Shown here: positions 46,692-54,875 of the stretch, piece by piece
Numbering within the stretch: position 1 is the first letter of the stretch
Layout: each line of letters starts with the position of its first letter
Origin: Pedobacter foliorum
Lineage (GTDB): Bacteria; Bacteroidota; Bacteroidia; Sphingobacteriales; Sphingobacteriaceae
Assembly (NCBI RefSeq): GCF_013266735.1
Contig: NZ_JABSNU010000007.1
Location: 230,837-294,836, forward strand
Reading direction: 5' to 3'
DNA length: 64,000 nt
Position numbers and translations under genes: made by a program
The notes under the pieces: generated by a model
Told to the model about the DNA's origin: nothing
Database searches by the model: none
The model's input: only the letters and a program-made list of their open reading frames with translations

Positions 46692-46721
46692 ATTACATCT
46701 AAACCTTTGTTTTTATGTAAT
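46692..46721. repeat. Dispersed CTTCG-like hairpin repeat, copy 4
   Basis: ATTACAT...ATGTAAT outer arms with an inner AAAC-CTTT-GTTT stem. It differs from the copy at 43012 by one base in the 21-base centre. It lies downstream of S41 peptidase copy B. Confidence 0.55.
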
Positions 46722-46785
46722 GCGGTATTTTATGATCAAAAATCACTAATCTTATTAAGCTAATAAAAAGTTAAACCAGGAAAAT

Positions 46786-47199
46786 TTACTTTTCGTTATT
46801 TGTGCCTTTAAGTAATTCTACCTTTTCACGTTCGCTTTGAAGCAATCGTTCATAGAGTTCGACTATCTTTTCAACTGTATTGAATGTAGGCTGATAATTT
46901 AAGGAACTTGCTATCAATGTAGAGTTATCACTGCTCGTATTATGGAAAGTATTTGAAATAATATTGAAAACAGCCTCATCGGAGTATCCTTTGATAGCCT
47001 CGGAGGATACGCCCAAAACTACAGCAATCTTTTCTAAAGTTGAATCTTCAATCTCCTCACTTTGTTCCAGTTTGCTAATGGCCTGCTGGCTAATGCCCAG
47101 TTCAGTCGCAAGCGCTTCCTGCTTCATGCCACGCAGTTCACGGATTCGGCTTATTTTTCTACCAAGATGCATTTTGTTAGTTTTTTCTGAGGTTTCCAT
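46786..47199 (-). CDS. XRE family regulator next to the HEPN module
   Basis: A 137-residue protein with a clear lambda-repressor helix-turn-helix (RELRGMKQEALATELGISQQAISKLEQSEEI) and a coiled C-terminal tail (TVEKIVELYERLLQSEREKVELL). The start is the ATG at 47199. It is divergent from the HEPN gene with about 120 bp between them, so it may control that module and act as its antitoxin or repressor. That link is inferred from position only. Confidence 0.88.
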   Translation of the reverse strand: METSEKTNKMHLGRKISRIRELRGMKQEALATELGISQQAISKLEQSEEIEDSTLEKIAVVLGVSSEAIKGYSDEAVFNIISNTFHNTSSDNSTLIASSLNYQPTFNTVEKIVELYERLLQSEREKVELLKGTNNEK

Positions 47200-47321
47200 G
47201 TCCAAATATATTTAAAATTTTCCGACAGTTAAAAACAACCTAAGACTTGTATTTAACAACCCGTTATAGTTCGGTACACTCTTTTTCTAATCGAAATTGG
47301 TTTCACAATAACCATGAAGAT

Positions 47322-48209
47322 ATGAAAAAGAAATTATTAAAGCCAGTAGAGGGCCAGAATGTAAGGTTCTCCAATTTTGTTAGAGCTCTTGCAGAGCGGT
47401 TCAAGCCCCTTAATATTCTGAAGTTTGGAGAAATTAGTTTCAACAAGGATTCCTGCACTTCATTCATGCCCGAACAGACCACTTCCAGTTTTCATTACTA
47501 TTTGTTGATGGTAATTGAGGGAACTACGCGAATTGAGCATGGGGTTCAGGATTATGTGAACACACATTTTAATTTCGGGAAGATTACGATTTTGGTGCAC
47601 AGTAGGGAAAGCGTAGATACGGCTATTGAAGGCAACAACAGGTTTTTTATAACGGTGTTCAATACGGGTTGCCACCTTTACAGCCATGATGGTACATTCA
47701 ACCTATTTCCAGAATATCAGTTGGATAAAAATATAGCCCTTGAAAAAGCGAAAAAGCATCTTTATCACAGGATACCCATGGCACAGGGGTTTTTGGACGG
47801 TGCAGGAGAGTGTTTTGACAACGAAAAATTTAATGTTTGTGTATTTATGCTCCATCAGGTTGTTGAACAGTCATGCATTGCAATGATTAGAGTTTTTATG
47901 GCCTACAGATCTGATATACACCATTTGGGTAGGTTACTGGATATTTGTGCCTGTTTCTCGGAAGAGCCACGAGAACTATTACTCGGCACGCCTGAGAACA
48001 GGAGGCTTTTCGAAAAACTGATGAACAGTTACAGCCATTCGAGATATAAGGATAATTTCAATGTCGAAATGGGTGATGCAGAAAAGCTTTATAGCCTGAT
48101 ACATAATTTTCTACTTCTTGCAAAAGGTCTTTGCGATAAAAAAATATACCTCCTCACCACTGAGTGCGAAGATTCTGAATTAGTGAAAGGAGAAACTGAA
48201 AATGACTAA
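47322..48209 (+). CDS. HEPN-domain protein with N-terminal nucleotidyltransferase-like region
   Basis: A 295-residue protein. The C-terminal half is a HEPN domain: FNVCVFMLHQVVEQSCIAMIRVFMAYRSDIHHLGRLLDICACF and NSYSHSRYKDNF, with an R-x4-H-like RSDIHH. The N-terminal half (ISFNKDSCTSFMP, HYYLLMVIEGTTRIEHGVQDYV, ITILVHSRESV) resembles a degenerate nucleotidyltransferase, a common HEPN partner. I chose the ATG at 47322 (MKKKLLKPVEG); the frame is open 25 codons upstream. Its last eight bases overlap the next gene. HEPN domains are often RNases in toxin or defence systems; that use here is inferred. Confidence 0.8.
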   Translation: MKKKLLKPVEGQNVRFSNFVRALAERFKPLNILKFGEISFNKDSCTSFMPEQTTSSFHYYLLMVIEGTTRIEHGVQDYVNTHFNFGKITILVHSRESVDTAIEGNNRFFITVFNTGCHLYSHDGTFNLFPEYQLDKNIALEKAKKHLYHRIPMAQGFLDGAGECFDNEKFNVCVFMLHQVVEQSCIAMIRVFMAYRSDIHHLGRLLDICACFSEEPRELLLGTPENRRLFEKLMNSYSHSRYKDNFNVEMGDAEKLYSLIHNFLLLAKGLCDKKIYLLTTECEDSELVKGETEND

Positions 48210-49491
48210 TCAAGTTATGGTTGCTGGAAAACCAATTTCCCAGTTTTACAAACTCCCATTTGAAAAGAACACCCGCATATTGAGATTAAATGTTCTTGAA
48301 TCCAATACCGAACATAGGGCTGGTAACAGACCATATTATCTCGTGAAAAGAAAACCGATTTCCTTTAAAAAGGGTGTATTGACAATTCGGGTAAAGCTCG
48401 AAAATGAACCCTTGGTAAAGGTTTACCTTAAGGTGGAATATGATCATCTTCTGGTAAGCTGTAGTGTTGATACGGATGAATCCTATCTCGGAAGATATGC
48501 ATACCGAACTTTAAGAGCTATGTTGTGGAATGAATTCCATGACTTTGATGAATACTATTGGCCGGAATGCTTTAACGAAGTAACGGGAAGATCCAAATAT
48601 CTTGATGTAATTTGTGACCGCTATGGAGTAGACATCAAACTAAAGAAGATGTTCAAGGGCTTTTTCAGGCCTAATGATTATTTTTTGGATGTATTGGAAC
48701 GAAGTGTTTTGAAGAGGGGGGAAGCATTGAACGGGTTGACAAAACTAAAAAATGAAAATGGCATTGGTTACTGTCTTGCAAACACCGATTCCTTGAGGTT
48801 TCATTCAAACCATTATCCTTTTCTGATACCCTATACTTTTTCTACCAATGCAGATAACAGAACGGTAAAGTCCTATAAGAGTTTTCTCTTTGAGAATAAT
48901 GATTTTCACGAATCTGATCTCACTTCAAATCAACTTAATCTGAACAAGATATGCTATCAGATGAAGAAAATTGCAAAGATTCAGTTCGTTGAATACGGGG
49001 ATAATGAGGAAAGATCAGATGAAATTGCCAGTATGAATCTGGACAAGAAGAGAAAGATTTTTGAACTTTTTAATAAAGCACTGCCAATGCTTACCCAGGA
49101 ACCGTTCACCCATTATCTGTTTACCTATGGTATGAGGAACATACAGAAGAGGCCAATGAAAATGTGTATGCAGGTGGCAACTTTTTCAATGGACATACCA
49201 AGCTTAAGCTTTCTTTTAACAGACAAGGGAGATTATTACGAACTTAAGCTAAGGTTCAGGGTAAATGGAAAGGCCTTGCTTTTTTGTGAAGATCAAATTG
49301 CTAGGTTCTTTATTTGTTCCTCATCAAAGCCCAATGTATGGTATCTTTTGGAATCTGAAATGGACTCTGAGGTAGTTTTGTTTTTTAGTGAGAAAAACTT
49401 CAGAATACAGGTTCCAAAGGGTTATTATAAAGAGCACTTTGAAGCTTATGTTGACGAGATAAGAAAACACTACGAACTTGAAGTCAAGTAA
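48202..49491 (+). CDS. Large protein of unknown function, overlapping partner of the HEPN gene
   Basis: A 429-residue cytoplasmic protein I do not recognise. Near residues 75-95 it reads LLVSCSVDTDESYLGRYAYRTL, which looks like a SWIM zinc motif (CxC...CxH) that has lost most of its ligands. No transmembrane segment, helicase or nuclease motif is visible. It starts inside the end of the HEPN gene (ATG at 48202), so the two are translationally coupled and likely form a complex or toxin/partner pair. Its length and the overlap are the notable points; any function is open. Confidence 0.75.
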   Translation: MTNQVMVAGKPISQFYKLPFEKNTRILRLNVLESNTEHRAGNRPYYLVKRKPISFKKGVLTIRVKLENEPLVKVYLKVEYDHLLVSCSVDTDESYLGRYAYRTLRAMLWNEFHDFDEYYWPECFNEVTGRSKYLDVICDRYGVDIKLKKMFKGFFRPNDYFLDVLERSVLKRGEALNGLTKLKNENGIGYCLANTDSLRFHSNHYPFLIPYTFSTNADNRTVKSYKSFLFENNDFHESDLTSNQLNLNKICYQMKKIAKIQFVEYGDNEERSDEIASMNLDKKRKIFELFNKALPMLTQEPFTHYLFTYGMRNIQKRPMKMCMQVATFSMDIPSLSFLLTDKGDYYELKLRFRVNGKALLFCEDQIARFFICSSSKPNVWYLLESEMDSEVVLFFSEKNFRIQVPKGYYKEHFEAYVDEIRKHYELEVK

Positions 49492-49644
49492 ATATCGTAA
49501 CATAGAGCTGATCAAAATCTAATGAACCTTGCATCGTGGTAACAAGTCAAATTCCAAATAAAAACAAAAATCAGGGCAATCATTTGATTTTTTTATCAAT
49601 TGTAACAAGTCAAGTATTAATCGATCATAACATAAAAACTAAAT

Positions 49645-50271
49645 TTGCTTAGCACGACGAACATCAACAAAAAATACGGTAGCCATGAGGTACTAAACTT
49701 TAATGAATGGAAAATTGATGAGGGAATTTATTGGTTAAAAGGAGGGAATGGCACAGGCAAGTCAACCTTATTTCGAATCATCTCTGGGCAAATACCGTTT
49801 AAAGGTGAGGTGAATCTGAATGGAATTAACCTGAGAAAAGACCCCATTAAATTCCGTTCTAGAATTAGTTTTGCTGAAGCTGAACCACAATATCCCACCT
49901 TTGTTAAAGGAAGAGAATTAATTGATTTTTATATCGAAACCCGAGAGGCTCAAAGAAAACAAGTTGATGAGCTTGCTGATTATTTCGAAATGACACCTTT
50001 TCTTGATAATACAATCGGCAGTTATTCTAGTGGAATGCTAAAAAAACTTTCATTGATTTGCGCTTTCATCGGGAATGTTGATTTATACATTTTAGACGAA
50101 CCACTGATTACAATTGATATTAGCTCATCGGATAAACTCTATAAACTGATTAAAGAAAAAGCCTTGCAAGGAAAGAGCTTTATTTTGTCATCGCACCAAG
50201 AAGTTAGCAACGATCAACTAGAATTAGATGGAGTATTCCAAATCCTAGATAAACAAGTTATTCAACTTTAA
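49645..50271 (+). CDS. ABC transporter ATP-binding protein
   Basis: A 208-residue ATPase with Walker A GGNGTGKST, signature SYSSGMLKKLSLICAF, Walker B LYILDEPLITID and H-loop SSHQE. It starts at a TTG (49645): there is an in-frame stop at 49633 and no ATG before Walker A, so TTG is the only sensible start. The next gene, a membrane protein, begins at the base after its stop. Together they form a small exporter-type ABC system; substrate unknown. Confidence 0.88.
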   Translation: MLSTTNINKKYGSHEVLNFNEWKIDEGIYWLKGGNGTGKSTLFRIISGQIPFKGEVNLNGINLRKDPIKFRSRISFAEAEPQYPTFVKGRELIDFYIETREAQRKQVDELADYFEMTPFLDNTIGSYSSGMLKKLSLICAFIGNVDLYILDEPLITIDISSSDKLYKLIKEKALQGKSFILSSHQEVSNDQLELDGVFQILDKQVIQL

Positions 50272-51366
50272 ATGCTGAGGTTATTAATTAAAAGTTTAGC
50301 AAGAGAATTTTATCAGCAGCATGCAGGTTTCTTTCTTGTAGGACTTTATGTTTTGTTTGGAGTGGTTGAACCTTCACAATTAATAGGTTACCATAAAGCC
50401 TTATTATTAGCTGGAATTTCGTCTCCACTGGGAATGGCTATAGTATTTGCCTCTTGGTTTTTATATAGTGTTAAAGTTCACTTTTTTATTAAACAAAAAT
50501 TGGCCCTAGCTCAGTATAATTTTATTAATGAGATAGGTACTTTGGATAGGCATACACAGTTAAAACTATGGCTGACCTTATATTCTGTAATTCTTTTACC
50601 TATTATCATTTATGTGTTTGTGTTGATTGGCATAAGTGTTTATAGCCACTCATTTATTAGCCTGATATGCATTTTGATCGTTTACTCCGCCTTAGCTTTC
50701 GGCTTATCTTTTCTTTCTTATCAATCGGTAACGTTTGGTTTTTTAAAACAAGAAAAAAAACAAATCAATTCAGGCATAAAAACTAAAAGATCTTTCTTCA
50801 GCTGGCCACTATATTATTTATTTAATGAACAAACATTAATGCTATTGATGTGCAAAGTTTTGTCGTTAGTTTTCTTTAAAAGCATTCTTTGGATGTTTGC
50901 AGATGTAGGCAACGATACACGGGTGTTATTAGTTGCTTTATTGGCATCCGTTTTATGTCATGCGGTTCTGGTCTTCACATTGTTAAAGTTCGAAATAGTG
51001 TATCTGAATTTTTGCAAAAGCTTGCCAGTTTCAGTTTACAAAAGATTATATCGCTGGTTATTAATTTTCGCAATCATTCTGATACCTGAATGGATGTTAT
51101 TAATTATATCATCCGGGTACAACCTATATTCAATTACTAATGGTTTTCTATTTGGTCTAACTGGATTATTTTTCCTTTTAGTGATATTATATATTGTAAA
51201 ATTAAATATGGATAACTATCTAAAATGGTTGCTGTTTTTCTTCTTTGCGTCGATGTGGTCAATTCTTGGGCACCATTATTTGTTATTTAGTATAGGCTTA
51301 CTGAGCTGTTGCACAATTTATTACTTAATAAACTTTAATAGAATTGATTTGAAAGTTGAAGAATAG
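50272..51366 (+). CDS. ABC transporter permease-like membrane protein
   Basis: A 364-residue protein with about ten hydrophobic segments and no soluble domain. It starts directly after the stop of the ATP-binding gene (TAA then ATG), so it is the membrane partner of that ATPase. I recognise no specific permease family. Small ABC pairs of this type in mobile elements often serve export or self-resistance, but nothing in the sequence names the substrate. Confidence 0.75.
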   Translation: MLRLLIKSLAREFYQQHAGFFLVGLYVLFGVVEPSQLIGYHKALLLAGISSPLGMAIVFASWFLYSVKVHFFIKQKLALAQYNFINEIGTLDRHTQLKLWLTLYSVILLPIIIYVFVLIGISVYSHSFISLICILIVYSALAFGLSFLSYQSVTFGFLKQEKKQINSGIKTKRSFFSWPLYYLFNEQTLMLLMCKVLSLVFFKSILWMFADVGNDTRVLLVALLASVLCHAVLVFTLLKFEIVYLNFCKSLPVSVYKRLYRWLLIFAIILIPEWMLLIISSGYNLYSITNGFLFGLTGLFFLLVILYIVKLNMDNYLKWLLFFFFASMWSILGHHYLLFSIGLLSCCTIYYLINFNRIDLKVEE

Positions 51367-51621
51367 TAATCATAACGGGTCAGGGAGGGAATCATCAAAC
51401 TATGCACAGTATCAAAAACGGTGCAATAATAATAACTCCCAATACATTTATCAGAGAACGAGGGGTTTTTGAAAAACTGTTTGCTATGGTCAATAGTCTG
51501 AGCGCCATGCCTAAAGGTTGTGAAGCCTTTAGAGTCGATTGTATGGCGAAGAGTGCAAGAGAGAAAAAATGCACTTAGTATACTTGTCTACATTTTTGTA
51601 AAACGCACCTGCTTATAATTA
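51367..51621. other. Intergenic stretch between ABC permease and SGNH hydrolase genes
   Basis: No confident gene. A 58-codon frame (51402-51578) is open but shows no family. The 14-bp TATCAAAAACGGTG at 51410-51423 recurs at 52630-52643. Confidence 0.4.
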
Positions 51622-52341
51622 TTAAATAGTATTAATTTGTGTTTGGATTACAGATTTGAAAATTTCGGCACCGTCAGAATTAAGATGCACACCATCTATT
51701 GTCAATTGCAAACTGCGCTTGGAACTTAATTTTTTAGCACCATTTGTTGTATTGCAAGCTTTGCGGTCAAAATATACTGAATTCCAAAAGCTCTTTAAGA
51801 TATAGTTAGTCTGATTGCGTTGACTTAGAACGAATTCAAATTGCTGTCCGACATCAGCTAATAAGCAACCTTTTTCTTCTGCGATTTCGCGTATGATTTG
51901 ATTGAATTCCAATCTCTTAATATTTAATTCAAACTGAAGATTTTCATTAATACACCCAAGGGTCATCAAAACTATTTTAGCACTAGTTATCTCCTTCATC
52001 TTCCCGACTATTTTTTTATATTCAGCTTTAAATGCAATCGGATCGGATAACGGATTTCTGCCTCTAAATAGTAAAAATTTTAAAGCAAGTCGGAACAGAA
52101 ATCCACGTTTATTAAAATATGGTAGAATAATATCATTGTAACCCGATTCAAATACGATAAAGTCAATGCCAGCATCATGACTTAATTCAGTAATCACTCT
52201 CTCGCTAACGTTGGTTAAGGTGTCCCCACCAATCCCACTGTTTTTAATTATCCAATTAGGATTTTCACGTGCGAATAATTTCACGAAACTCTCACCAAGA
52301 ACTCCTTGTATAATACTATTCCCTATAAAAAGTATTTTCAT
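51622..52341 (-). CDS. SGNH/GDSL-type hydrolase
   Basis: A 239-residue cytoplasmic-type esterase. Block I is FIGNSIIQG (serine of GNS), block II GIGGDT, block III SGYND and block V DGVHLNSDGAEIF with the catalytic Asp-x-x-His. I chose the ATG at 52341 (MKILFIGNS); the frame is open a further 80 codons but that part is lysine-poor and unrelated. SGNH enzymes act on lipids or acylated sugars; the substrate is unknown. It lies between two copies of a 14-bp direct repeat. Confidence 0.85.
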   Translation of the reverse strand: MKILFIGNSIIQGVLGESFVKLFARENPNWIIKNSGIGGDTLTNVSERVITELSHDAGIDFIVFESGYNDIILPYFNKRGFLFRLALKFLLFRGRNPLSDPIAFKAEYKKIVGKMKEITSAKIVLMTLGCINENLQFELNIKRLEFNQIIREIAEEKGCLLADVGQQFEFVLSQRNQTNYILKSFWNSVYFDRKACNTTNGAKKLSSKRSLQLTIDGVHLNSDGAEIFKSVIQTQINTI

Positions 52342-52915
52342 TCTGATTAATTTTTCTTGTAGTTGAGTTATAGCCGAAGTTAACAAAAGTACTACAACCT
52401 TTGTATTCCTTATAACAACAAAAATCATTCTAGGTATGTTTAGGACGCTTACACAACGTTTCGTTGAGTTTGTAACACGGATGTTCCACGTAATACAAAA
52501 AAATAACTGCCGTAAAATCAGAAAACAGTTGTTTTCTCGGAATTTTTCGCATGGATTTCTTTTTAAAATTAACATTCTCAATTAAGATCAGCTGCTGTAG
52601 TCTCGCTGTATATATAACCAAGGCAGTCATATCAAAAACGGTGGTTTCTTAATTATGCTGATGACGGAGGCAATAAATGAATCGTGGAACAGACGCTAAA
52701 ATCCTGTAAAATAACTTTATAATAATCTCTATTTTTGTTCAGTTTAGCACATAAATTTATCCCCCACGCACGATGTGGCCTGCGAAACCCCAGCGCCTGT
52801 TGCCACCCTGTTGTTCTCGCTTTTGGTAGTTACGGTGCAGTATTCTCCGGTTTCTGCCTGTCGGTGGGAGCATTGTGATGTCAACATTCAATATAGTTTT
52901 TTCAACAAAAGAGAT
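52342..52915. other. Stretch without a confident gene between SGNH hydrolase and integrase
   Basis: No gene I can support. It contains the second TATCAAAAACGGTG (52630-52643). A 66-codon plus-strand frame near 52775 has no recognisable content. Confidence 0.4.
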
Positions 52916-52950
52916 CATACAAGGCTAGGATCATATCCCGGCCTTGTATG
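52916..52950 (-). terminator. Hairpin after the integrase gene
   Basis: CATACAAGGC (52916-52925) pairs with GCCTTGTATG (52941-52950). It lies 8 bp after the integrase stop on the minus strand and probably ends its transcript; the T-rich tail is weak. Confidence 0.6.
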
Positions 52951-52957
52951 TAAATTA

Positions 52958-54337
52958 TTAAATTGCAAGCTGTAGCTTTTCTCTTAGTCGCATCATTTCT
53001 GGCATAATCTGTTGATCTGTAGCATCCGACTGGAGAAGTTCTAATATTGATTTTACGTTTTGGTCTGTCACATCCAAATTTGCCACATTAGCTTTAGCTT
53101 GCGTTACTTCTGTATCTGCTTTCAGTCCAGTAAACATTTCTCTTAACGGTGCCATATCATTGCCTACTTTTTCATCTAATATTTTAGCATAAAGCTGGGT
53201 AGTACGCAGGCTAGTATGTCCCAGCATCTTCGATACACTTTCAATAGGTACACCATTGCAAAGGGTTATCGTAGTTGCAAAAGTACGTTTGGCGATACGG
53301 TTGCCCAATGTCTTTCGCACATCGGTCAAGGCAGCAACTTCTACCAAGTACTCGTTCATTTTCTGGTTACTGGAAACTGGCAGGGCTTTGTCTTGATTGA
53401 TGCAGATAGGATGATCTTTATACTTATCCAGTATCGCTTCTGCTACAGGGAGTAAGGGGATTGCCGCCCTTGTATCGGTCTTTTGTCTATAGGTAACAAT
53501 CCATCGTTCCCCATCGCCACCAATGCAAATATCCGAGGGTTTCAGTTTTTGTACGTCGGCATAAGATAACCCAGTATAGCAACTGAACAGGAAAAAATCC
53601 CTGACCTGTGTTAATCTTGGGGTACTAAACCTTTTTTTTGCTATTCTTTGCAGTTCATCGGCAGTAAGGTAATCTCGGTGTACATCTTTGGATTTTAGCT
53701 TGTAGCCAAAGAAAGGGTCGCTATTGATCCATTTGTTGCCGATACAAATACGGACAATCTTACCAAGGTTTTTAAGGTGCTTAACGGCAGTATTGTTTCT
53801 GTTTTTCTTTTCGTTGCGGAGGTAGAAGTCAAAATTTCCGATAAACTCTTTATCAATCAACCGTACATTGATGTCGCTTTTTTTGTACAAATGAACTAGA
53901 AAGTCTTTGACATGTCTTTCCAGCACCTCAAAGCGCCTAAGTGTACCCGGCGCATAGTCCGTGTCCAATAAAGCTTTCATTTTCTTGTTATGGTCTTTAA
54001 TGGCCTCAAGTAAGGTATGTGTTTTTTCTTCCTTGCCAAGATACTTGCTTTTTATTCTTTCGGCAGTAATTTCTACACCTTCCATACACAGTAAGGTGTG
54101 GGAGGCGGTAACCTCGGCCTTCATCTTGTCCAGATAAGTGTTTAAGATTTTGGCTTCTTCTTTGGTGCCAGTCATGTGTCCGGCTTTGGTGTTCCATAAT
54201 TTCGGCTCACATTCCCGACTGGCTGAAATTTCAGTACGTTTACCGTCAACAGTAACTCTTAAATAAATGGGAATAGTGCCTTTAATATAGTTTTTAGGCT
54301 TTTTAAGGTAGAATAAGACACTGAAGTTCGTTTTCAT
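52958..54337 (-). CDS. Tyrosine recombinase/integrase of the element (IntDOT-like)
   Basis: A 459-residue Bacteroidota-type integrase. The N-terminal arm-binding domain starts MKTNFSVLFYLKK, a SAM-like core-binding domain follows, and the catalytic domain contains CYTGLSYADVQKL, RQKTD and LGHTSLRTTQLYAKI with the nucleophile tyrosine. The first catalytic arginine is replaced by serine (TGLS), as in IntDOT. The usual H-x-x-R of box II reads R-I-A-K here, which is odd. The gene sits 248 bp from the tRNA-Lys and points away from it. It should carry out integration into and excision from the tRNA. Start chosen at the ATG at 54337. Confidence 0.92.
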   Translation of the reverse strand: MKTNFSVLFYLKKPKNYIKGTIPIYLRVTVDGKRTEISASRECEPKLWNTKAGHMTGTKEEAKILNTYLDKMKAEVTASHTLLCMEGVEITAERIKSKYLGKEEKTHTLLEAIKDHNKKMKALLDTDYAPGTLRRFEVLERHVKDFLVHLYKKSDINVRLIDKEFIGNFDFYLRNEKKNRNNTAVKHLKNLGKIVRICIGNKWINSDPFFGYKLKSKDVHRDYLTADELQRIAKKRFSTPRLTQVRDFFLFSCYTGLSYADVQKLKPSDICIGGDGERWIVTYRQKTDTRAAIPLLPVAEAILDKYKDHPICINQDKALPVSSNQKMNEYLVEVAALTDVRKTLGNRIAKRTFATTITLCNGVPIESVSKMLGHTSLRTTQLYAKILDEKVGNDMAPLREMFTGLKADTEVTQAKANVANLDVTDQNVKSILELLQSDATDQQIMPEMMRLREKLQLAI

Positions 54338-54527
54338 AATCAACTGATTTAAGGTTAACAAAATTAGCCTTGCAGTTTAATCGTATCAAGTCGTTCAATG
54401 GTTGAACTTTCTGTATAACAGCTGGTTATACTTTATTCGGTGAGTAGAACAGCCCCTTAAATTATTCACCTAATCACTCACTTTTTTTTAGTGATTTAAT
54501 GCATATTTTGTGGTCTGTGCTAAAAAC

Positions 54528-54560
54528 AAAAGCCTGCAATCATTTGATTTGCAGGCTTTT
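54528..54560 (-). terminator. Terminator of tRNA-Lys, supplied by the element
   Basis: AAAAGCCTGCAA (54528-54539) pairs with TTGCAGGCTTTT (54549-54560) and is followed on the minus strand by a T-rich tail. It lies 24 bp after the tRNA 3' end. The original chromosomal terminator remains at 26938, on the far side of the element. Confidence 0.75.
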
Positions 54561-54582
54561 GTACGTTTTTGTTACTATTATT

Positions 54583-54606
54583 TGTGATCCCGCTGGGATT
54601 CGAACC
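54583..54606 (-). other. Attachment site, inner copy (within tRNA-Lys)
   Basis: The 24 bases form the tRNA-Lys 3' end and T-arm and are identical to 26964-26987. The next base differs (C here, T there), marking the edge of identity. Confidence 0.85.
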
Positions 54607-54657
54607 CAGGACCACTACATTAAAAGTGTAATGCTCTACCAGCTGAGCTACGGAATC
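54585..54657 (-). tRNA. tRNA-Lys (TTT)
   Basis: A 73-base tRNA on the minus strand: acceptor stem GATTCCG/CGGGATC plus discriminator A, D-arm AGCTCAGCTGGTAGAGC, anticodon arm TTACA-CTTTTAA-TGTAG with TTT anticodon, T-arm CTGGG-TTCGAAT-CCCAG. CCA is not encoded. Its 3' end is regenerated by the element integrated beside it. Confidence 0.95.
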
Positions 54658-54875
54658 AAAGTTCTTGTTTGAACTTTTCTCTAAAGCGTTTCCCTTTAAA
54701 GTGATGCAAATATAGGATTACGATATATATTCTGCAAATAATATATCCTTAAATCGCATAGAACGCTGATTCCTAGCCAGATTATTTATATTTAACCTTT
54801 TCTTCATATCCAATTAATACCCTCTGCAGTATAAAAAATGAGTTTTTCCCCATAGAACATGAGGAAAAACAATGC

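Larger units (their letters stand above)
26964..54606. mobile_element. Integrative mobilizable element in tRNA-Lys, about 27.6 kb
   Basis: Bounded by a 24-bp direct repeat of the tRNA-Lys 3' end. It carries a tyrosine recombinase next to the intact tRNA, excisionase-like helix-turn-helix genes, a BfmA/BtgA-type mobilization protein and a DUF5712 relaxase-like protein. No type IV secretion (Tra) genes or replication initiator are present, so it would need a helper element to transfer. Cargo includes a restriction-like operon, a two-component system with S41 peptidases, a HEPN module, an ABC transporter and an esterase. Boundaries are seen directly; mobility is inferred from the genes. Confidence 0.85.

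Noticed and set aside
37863..46721. CTTCG hairpins as integron attC sites
   Set aside because: They lack the paired RYYYAAC/GTTRRRY ends expected of attC and there is no integron integrase in the window.
51402..51578. Plus-strand 58-codon frame
   Set aside because: No family, no clear ribosome site and neighbours on both sides are better explained; kept only as an intergenic note.
52775..52975. Plus-strand open frame of 66 codons
   Set aside because: It runs into the terminator and integrase 3' end and has no recognisable content.
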